From Bdellovibrio sp. CG22_combo_CG10-13_8_21_14_all_39_27 (GTDB lineage Bacteria; Bdellovibrionota; Bacteriovoracia; Bacteriovoracales; Bacteriovoracaceae), in NCBI GenBank assembly GCA_002786715.1, contig PCTW01000070.1:1-64000 (forward strand): a stretch of DNA of 64,000 nt, read 5' to 3'. Under the pieces are notes generated by a model that was given only the letters and a program-made list of their open reading frames with translations, searched no databases and had not been told where the DNA came from. Both the position numbers and the translations under genes were made by a program. Positions within the stretch are counted from its first letter, which is position 1, and the number at the start of each line of letters is the position of its first letter. Below, in pieces: positions 59,729 to 64,000 of the stretch.

Positions 59729-60236
59729 TTTTATTCGTCGCCTTTTTAGACTCAGGCTTCTTGTTGAGGACAAACCAATCTTTGTCAGTAATTGGGTGGA
59801 AATAATCAGCTTCTTCAATCAGTAAATGCGAAGTCGTGGATTCGACAGATGCAATTTCAACTCGAACACCTTCTGATTTTAAGTGATTCACAAGTTCAAT
59901 ATAATCGCTGTCTCCAGACATGATGATAATTGTATCAACCTTACCTGAGAGCTGAGTGGCCTTAATTGAAAGCGGGATATCAGCACTTTTATGACATGGT
60001 CTCACTGAGCCATGGTAACGGCTGTGCAATCTCTCACGAAGCTTTGAAGAAATACTTTTGCCTTCGCGAAAATAAATGAGTCGGTTAAGACTACGATTGC
60101 CTAAGAGGCGAGGGATGAGTGTATCAAAGTTGAGCATGGCATTGGTGTGCCCTGCTTCGGTATGAATACTTCTTTCGATATTGTTACCGTCGACTAGGAT
60201 CGCTACTGACTGACTTATGAGGACTTGAACTTCCAT
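59715..60236 (-). CDS. NYN-domain protein (LabA-like)
   Basis: A 173-residue PIN/NYN-fold protein: VAILVDGNNIERS (Asp-Asn-Asn metal site), IYFREGKS, and MSGDSDYIELVNHLKSEGVRVEIAS. LabA-like NYN proteins are predicted metal-dependent RNases. I start at ATG 60236; extension to 60260 adds a Lys-rich tail. Its 5' part lies inside the last 53 bases of the large lipoprotein gene on the same strand, in a different frame, so the two may be co-expressed. Confidence 0.78.
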   Translation of the reverse strand: MEVQVLISQSVAILVDGNNIERSIHTEAGHTNAMLNFDTLIPRLLGNRSLNRLIYFREGKSISSKLRERLHSRYHGSVRPCHKSADIPLSIKATQLSGKVDTIIIMSGDSDYIELVNHLKSEGVRVEIASVESTTSHLLIEEADYFHPITDKDWFVLNKKPESKKATNKTKSR

Positions 60237-63093
60237 TTTCTTCTTCTTCTTTACCTGCATTGACGAGGTAATATAAAATTGCCCCGATGTTAAGCCGTTT
60301 GGCCGTGATCTTACTCATACCATTCCATGGTCTGTAATGAAAGGTCGCAAGCTGCAATTTACCCGGGATTTTCATTTCTTTGACCATATAGAAGTAGATC
60401 GACTTCGTGTATTTAAACTCTTCAGGTTTGAGTTTCGCTACTAGCTTAATGGCATTTTCATAGACTTTAAATGATTCGAGAAGCTCGTTATTGTCCAAAA
60501 GGTTAGACAAGTTAGAGTCATATCTAATGTATGTGGATTCGATGTTCATCATGGCCCCGACAACTAATAACAAGTTGCGTTTATCCATTGGAACCATTGG
60601 ATCTTCCACATCGCGAGCAAAGCCCTCTACAGAAGAGAGGAATGTGTACCATTCGTCGCGAGAAGCATTCTTGATATATGAATTGAGCTTTGGAAAATAT
60701 TTCTTATAGCCGAAATCATCAAGTAAAAGCTTAAAGAAGTTGTCGCGATAACAAAGCACACCGTATTGAGGAACCTCAGGTGTTCCAATATTGGGACAAT
60801 AATTTTCGTAATTAACGAGCATCTCATCGCCAATTTTGATGGCGACTAAAATGAGACCTGCATACTCCGCAAATTCATCCATGCCAATGTTCAAGTTTCC
60901 ATCTGATTTAGATTGAAAAAGATCTGACAAGAGAAGAGTGTTACGGCCAAAAGTATCAATACTATTGGACCAAAGTTTAAAATATTCAAGTACTGGCTTG
61001 AAGGCTTGCAGAGTGGCATCGACTTCTTCGATATTCAATTCATACTGACCTGTCTTGTCTGGAGCAGCATGACCAAAAATCTTAGCGACTAATTTAAAGG
61101 CCCATCTAAAAAGACCTGTTTCAACGATTCCTTTCGGGCTTCGCTTAATCTTCTCAGAATACAAAATCATCTGCTTGTCATCACGGAAGAATCTAAATTT
61201 AGTGATGATCTCCATGAAATTGGTTCTTAATTCTTTAATGCGATCAGCACTCCAACGAGAATATTCAGGGAGGTGACGATACTCGAGATCGCGAACAGGA
61301 CCTTCTGTCGAGAGTTCCTTTTCGTAAACTTGATACGTAATATAATTGAAGTAAATTTCTTCAAAGAGCGATTTTGCTTCACTTAATACAGTTTGAATAT
61401 CCCACATGGTGAATACTCGTCCATAACCACCAACCCAACGGGCCTTAATGATGGCGAGAGTCGGAGCAAAGGCTTCCAGATCATCTTTTTTGAGCAAGTG
61501 CTTGGCCACAATGATCAGATCATCCATGGTGAGAATTGGGCGATAGAGCTCTCCAGTATAAAGAGTTTCAAGAACTCCAATGATTCCATCAAGGAACAAT
61601 TGATAGCTATCAGCATTCGTGTACTTATCCTTCTTATAGGTCATGAAATCAAAGAAGAACTCAGAGATCTTAACTGAGCGTTCAACCAATCGTTGAAATT
61701 CAGGCCAAGTTAAATACTCTTTCTGCCCACCAGCAAAGAGCTTCTTCACATTAAAGATTGTTTCTAAAAAAGTGACATCTTGATTGAAAATATCAAAATC
61801 TGAATTGATAAACTTGGCATAGGCCAGGATTTCCATCTTGCCTGGGAAAATCGAACGATTGCGAGTCACAATATCAATACGCTCTTTGAATTCTTGTCCA
61901 TATTTCAGATACTGAATTTTGAGCTCTTTCTTTTCAATTGGAGTGAGATCTGGAGCGATCTTTAAAAGAGGTGATATCTGTTCGTAATAGATAAGCCCAT
62001 CCAGACCCAAATGCATGAGTGTCGTAACAAGCTTGATTTGATTAAAGGTATAAGTATCTGAAGATTCTCCACCATCAATCATTAGCAATTTGGTTTTGTC
62101 GGCGAGTTTTACATAAAGCTCTAGATTTTCACTATCGGCCATATGATGACGGATGGTCGCGATGACAGAATCGTGGGTAAAGATCTTCTCTTCAGCAGCA
62201 TGGGGATAGAAGAAGTTTTCAATTTCATTGAGCTTTTGTGAATAGAACTCGTATTGCTTATCCTTCCCAGGAAAATCTTCTAAACGAGAGTACATGACAT
62301 CAAAAGCTACAGATAGCACTCGTTGAATTTTAAAGGTAAAGTTTTTGACCTCATTATAAGTTAAAATTTCTTTTTCACCACCAACCACTAAGCGCTTGGC
62401 ATTTAATATCAGGTCTAATGTCAGGTCACTGAAGCTTGCATCAGGTAAGACTTCACGAATTTTTTTAACAAAAGCTTCAAGATTTAAAACAGGAGGCACT
62501 CTATTTGAAGTAACTTCACTGTCAACCATGGACAAGATGATATCTTGAAGCTTACCAAATGATAGGTTGACTTGAGCTCGTATCGACCAAAAGTCTCTTT
62601 CTTTCTCTTCTTTAAGCTTCTTTATCAGATCAAAAATGGTAACAGCTTCACGATTGAAAACTCTTAGAAGCTGACCAAGTCTCTTAATGTTTCTGTTTGA
62701 AATGGAATTGGTCTCATCATTTAAGATAATAGAGTTGAGGTCAAAAAGAAGTCCTAAGCTTTTATTGATTTTCTCTGCTTCCTTAGGAAAAAAGCGTTTC
62801 ACAAAACTCTTAAGTTCGGTATCACTTATAGAGTCTTTATTTTGACGACGAACATATTTGGTGAAGTTTTCGAGGTTTTCTTCGAGACAATTAATCTGCT
62901 GCTCAACGATTTGATCAAAGAGGTGTGCGAAGGCCGATGCTTCAAGCTTACAGGTATTCTGTAATCTCTCCGCACGGTAGGTGTCTGTGTTCTCAACCGG
63001 CTCATCTGTAAAATAGCCACAACCAGCGAGCACAAAGACCGCGATTAAATGAACTATGGCGAGAGCCTGTTTCTTCATAATGTTTTTAATCAT
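60184..63093 (-). CDS. large lipoprotein with EF-hand-like repeats
   Basis: A 969-residue lipoprotein: signal peptide with lipobox LAGC (Cys25; ATG 63078 would also work). The rest is helical with a repeated module of roughly 100-125 residues. Each repeat has a helix, a K-x-L-hydrophobic-GG-x-x-x-x-L-T-aromatic loop and a second helix; visible copies lie near residues 236 (VGGEKEILTYNEV), 337 (DGGESSDTYTFNQI), 457 (AGGQKEYLTWPEF) and 557 (VGGYGRVFTMWDI). Later loops, near 683 and 735 (SDGNLNIGMDEF), look like EF-hands. This suggests a calcium-binding or structural lipoprotein. No homologue recognised. Divergent from the gene at 63216. Confidence 0.7.
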   Translation of the reverse strand: MIKNIMKKQALAIVHLIAVFVLAGCGYFTDEPVENTDTYRAERLQNTCKLEASAFAHLFDQIVEQQINCLEENLENFTKYVRRQNKDSISDTELKSFVKRFFPKEAEKINKSLGLLFDLNSIILNDETNSISNRNIKRLGQLLRVFNREAVTIFDLIKKLKEEKERDFWSIRAQVNLSFGKLQDIILSMVDSEVTSNRVPPVLNLEAFVKKIREVLPDASFSDLTLDLILNAKRLVVGGEKEILTYNEVKNFTFKIQRVLSVAFDVMYSRLEDFPGKDKQYEFYSQKLNEIENFFYPHAAEEKIFTHDSVIATIRHHMADSENLELYVKLADKTKLLMIDGGESSDTYTFNQIKLVTTLMHLGLDGLIYYEQISPLLKIAPDLTPIEKKELKIQYLKYGQEFKERIDIVTRNRSIFPGKMEILAYAKFINSDFDIFNQDVTFLETIFNVKKLFAGGQKEYLTWPEFQRLVERSVKISEFFFDFMTYKKDKYTNADSYQLFLDGIIGVLETLYTGELYRPILTMDDLIIVAKHLLKKDDLEAFAPTLAIIKARWVGGYGRVFTMWDIQTVLSEAKSLFEEIYFNYITYQVYEKELSTEGPVRDLEYRHLPEYSRWSADRIKELRTNFMEIITKFRFFRDDKQMILYSEKIKRSPKGIVETGLFRWAFKLVAKIFGHAAPDKTGQYELNIEEVDATLQAFKPVLEYFKLWSNSIDTFGRNTLLLSDLFQSKSDGNLNIGMDEFAEYAGLILVAIKIGDEMLVNYENYCPNIGTPEVPQYGVLCYRDNFFKLLLDDFGYKKYFPKLNSYIKNASRDEWYTFLSSVEGFARDVEDPMVPMDKRNLLLVVGAMMNIESTYIRYDSNLSNLLDNNELLESFKVYENAIKLVAKLKPEEFKYTKSIYFYMVKEMKIPGKLQLATFHYRPWNGMSKITAKRLNIGAILYYLVNAGKEEEENGSSSPHKSVSSDPSRR

Positions 63094-63151
63094 CTGTTTG
63101 CATTTTAGATGCTCAAGGACAGTCCGTGAAATAAAAGTGACACCCCGGCTA

Positions 63152-63174
63152 CTTTTTACACGACCTGTAAAAAG
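63152..63174. promoter_or_regulatory. perfect inverted repeat in a divergent promoter region
   Basis: CTTTTTACA-CGACC-TGTAAAAAG: nine-base perfect arms around a five-base centre, 41 bases before the ATG at 63216 and 58 bases upstream of the lipoprotein gene. A two-sided operator for the divergent pair is likely. Confidence 0.45.
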
Positions 63175-63215
63175 ACTTAGACTCTAGTCCCCTTAAAACG
63201 CTAAACTAGGGGGGT

Positions 63216-64000
63216 ATGAAAGGTAAAAAGCTCGTCTTATTAAGTATTTGTTCTACTTTGTCGACCCTCGCCATGGGCTCTGAGTGGAATCGCACTGAAC
63301 TCTCTTTAGAGAATTTTCAAAGACTTAATACACCCTCCAACAGATCTAAAGGTCAAAACTGGGGTAACTTCGGTTTAACTTACGACTTCAAACGCTCGAT
63401 CGTGGAAGGTAAGTTTGATGGCGATATTCGCATGTCTATAGAAGATGGCCAAACCATGACCTCTATCTCTGAAGGTTATTTTCGTTATAAAGGTACTGAA
63501 AATGATATCGCTCTCGGGCGCAAGAAGCTCAACTGGAACCCAAACGAACAATTTTGGATGCTCGGTCATATCAATGGTGTTCGCGGATTTAGACTTCTCG
63601 ACAGTAAAGAAGAAGGGCTTATCGGCCTTCACTACGTCAACCCAGCAGGCCCTTTAAAGACCGAAGTTTTCTTGTCTTATTTCTATGTTCCAACTTTGTC
63701 TCCGGGAATTAAAATTGAAAATGGTCAAGTCTCATCTCCCTCAGAATGGGTGAAGCTTCCTCCCAAAAGAACAGTTCTTTCAGGTCAAGATGTCGATGTT
63801 TATTACAAGCTTGATAAGCCCAATGTTCGCGATGTGGTGATCAATAAGTCGCTTGGTCTTAATATGGAGTATAGCTGGAAAAGGGGACGCCTCGCTGGTT
63901 ACAGTCTTTATAAACCAGAGAATAAATTGCGTATCAACGCCGAAGCTTACTACGATCCTAATATCGGCGCGGTGGCCGTAAATGCCGACCCCGTGGTAAA
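63216..64000 (+). CDS. exported outer-membrane-type protein (partial)
   Basis: An ORF from ATG 63216 runs without a stop to the window end, giving 261 residues plus two bases. The N-terminus is a signal peptide (MKGKKLVLL, core, cleavage near AMG). The mature sequence is rich in alternating strands with Tyr, Trp and Gly (NWGNFGLTYDFKRSIVEG, TSISEGYFRYKG), like an outer-membrane barrel. AGGGGGG sits just before the ATG. The C-terminus is outside the window, so barrel size and family cannot be judged. Confidence 0.65.
   Translation, partial: MKGKKLVLLSICSTLSTLAMGSEWNRTELSLENFQRLNTPSNRSKGQNWGNFGLTYDFKRSIVEGKFDGDIRMSIEDGQTMTSISEGYFRYKGTENDIALGRKKLNWNPNEQFWMLGHINGVRGFRLLDSKEEGLIGLHYVNPAGPLKTEVFLSYFYVPTLSPGIKIENGQVSSPSEWVKLPPKRTVLSGQDVDVYYKLDKPNVRDVVINKSLGLNMEYSWKRGRLAGYSLYKPENKLRINAEAYYDPNIGAVAVNADPVV

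Noticed and set aside
1-64000. tRNA, rRNA, CRISPR, insertion sequence or prophage
   Set aside because: None of the intergenic gaps shows a tRNA fold, spaced repeats or transposase/integrase reading frame.

Overview
The window is a gene-dense chromosomal segment of a low-GC Gram-negative bacterium. Lipoprotein signal peptides, lspA, outer-membrane barrels, c-type cytochromes and pseudopilins all point to a diderm envelope. The mix of many secreted proteins of unknown role, HD-domain signalling proteins, a bacterial transglutaminase-elicitor protein and FecR and penicillin-acylase proteins resembles Bdellovibrionota, perhaps the Bacteriovorax group. There is no rRNA or other marker in the window, so this placement is an inference. 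I saw no tRNA, rRNA, insertion sequence, prophage or CRISPR array. No gene-free stretch exceeds 300 bases; the longest are 10186-10438, which holds a candidate structured RNA, and 45869-46119.

1-5463: a DUF1415 gene cut by the window edge, murF and the TsaC/Sua5 gene overlapping each other, an HD-domain signalling protein, a DUF2452 protein and an MFS transporter. 5645-15119: two secreted proteins, one of 1329 residues with a long coiled coil and three beta-barrel-like repeats, then a penicillin acylase and a protein ending in a YiiX-like permuted papain domain. 15150-26455: response regulators, lspA, a thiolase, a FecR-domain protein, a zincin-like lipoprotein, a phosphatase, a TGase-elicitor-like protein, a TrmB-like methyltransferase, a DMT transporter and grxB.

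26533-36426: eleven tightly spaced genes in one direction: an LplT-PlsC fusion, a DUF296 protein, a HAD phosphatase, a lipoprotein, an anchored protein, a membrane aminopropyltransferase-like pair, two envelope proteins and two pseudopilin-like proteins. 37498-43735: the most striking region. An outer-membrane barrel gene is followed by overlapping genes for five multihaem cytochromes and a 45-residue membrane protein, and meets a convergent eight-haem lipoprotein gene preceded by a 34-residue membrane ORF. Together they hold 38 CxxCH sites and could form a trans-envelope electron-transfer system from a NapC/NrfH-type quinol oxidase outward.

43868-52889: transketolase, a small zinc-ribbon-like protein, an aldehyde dehydrogenase, gltX, a RoxA-like dihaem cytochrome with its own promoter and a Fur-like box, a secreted glutamine-amidotransferase-like peptidase and a lipoprotein. 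53016-58206: six adjacent or overlapping genes (yajQ, GNAT, FAD oxidoreductase, short HglS-like, GDPD, degenerate receiver plus HD domain). 58208-64000: a methyltransferase, an anchored helical protein, a LabA-like NYN protein overlapping a 969-residue repeat lipoprotein, and a divergent envelope protein that runs off the window.
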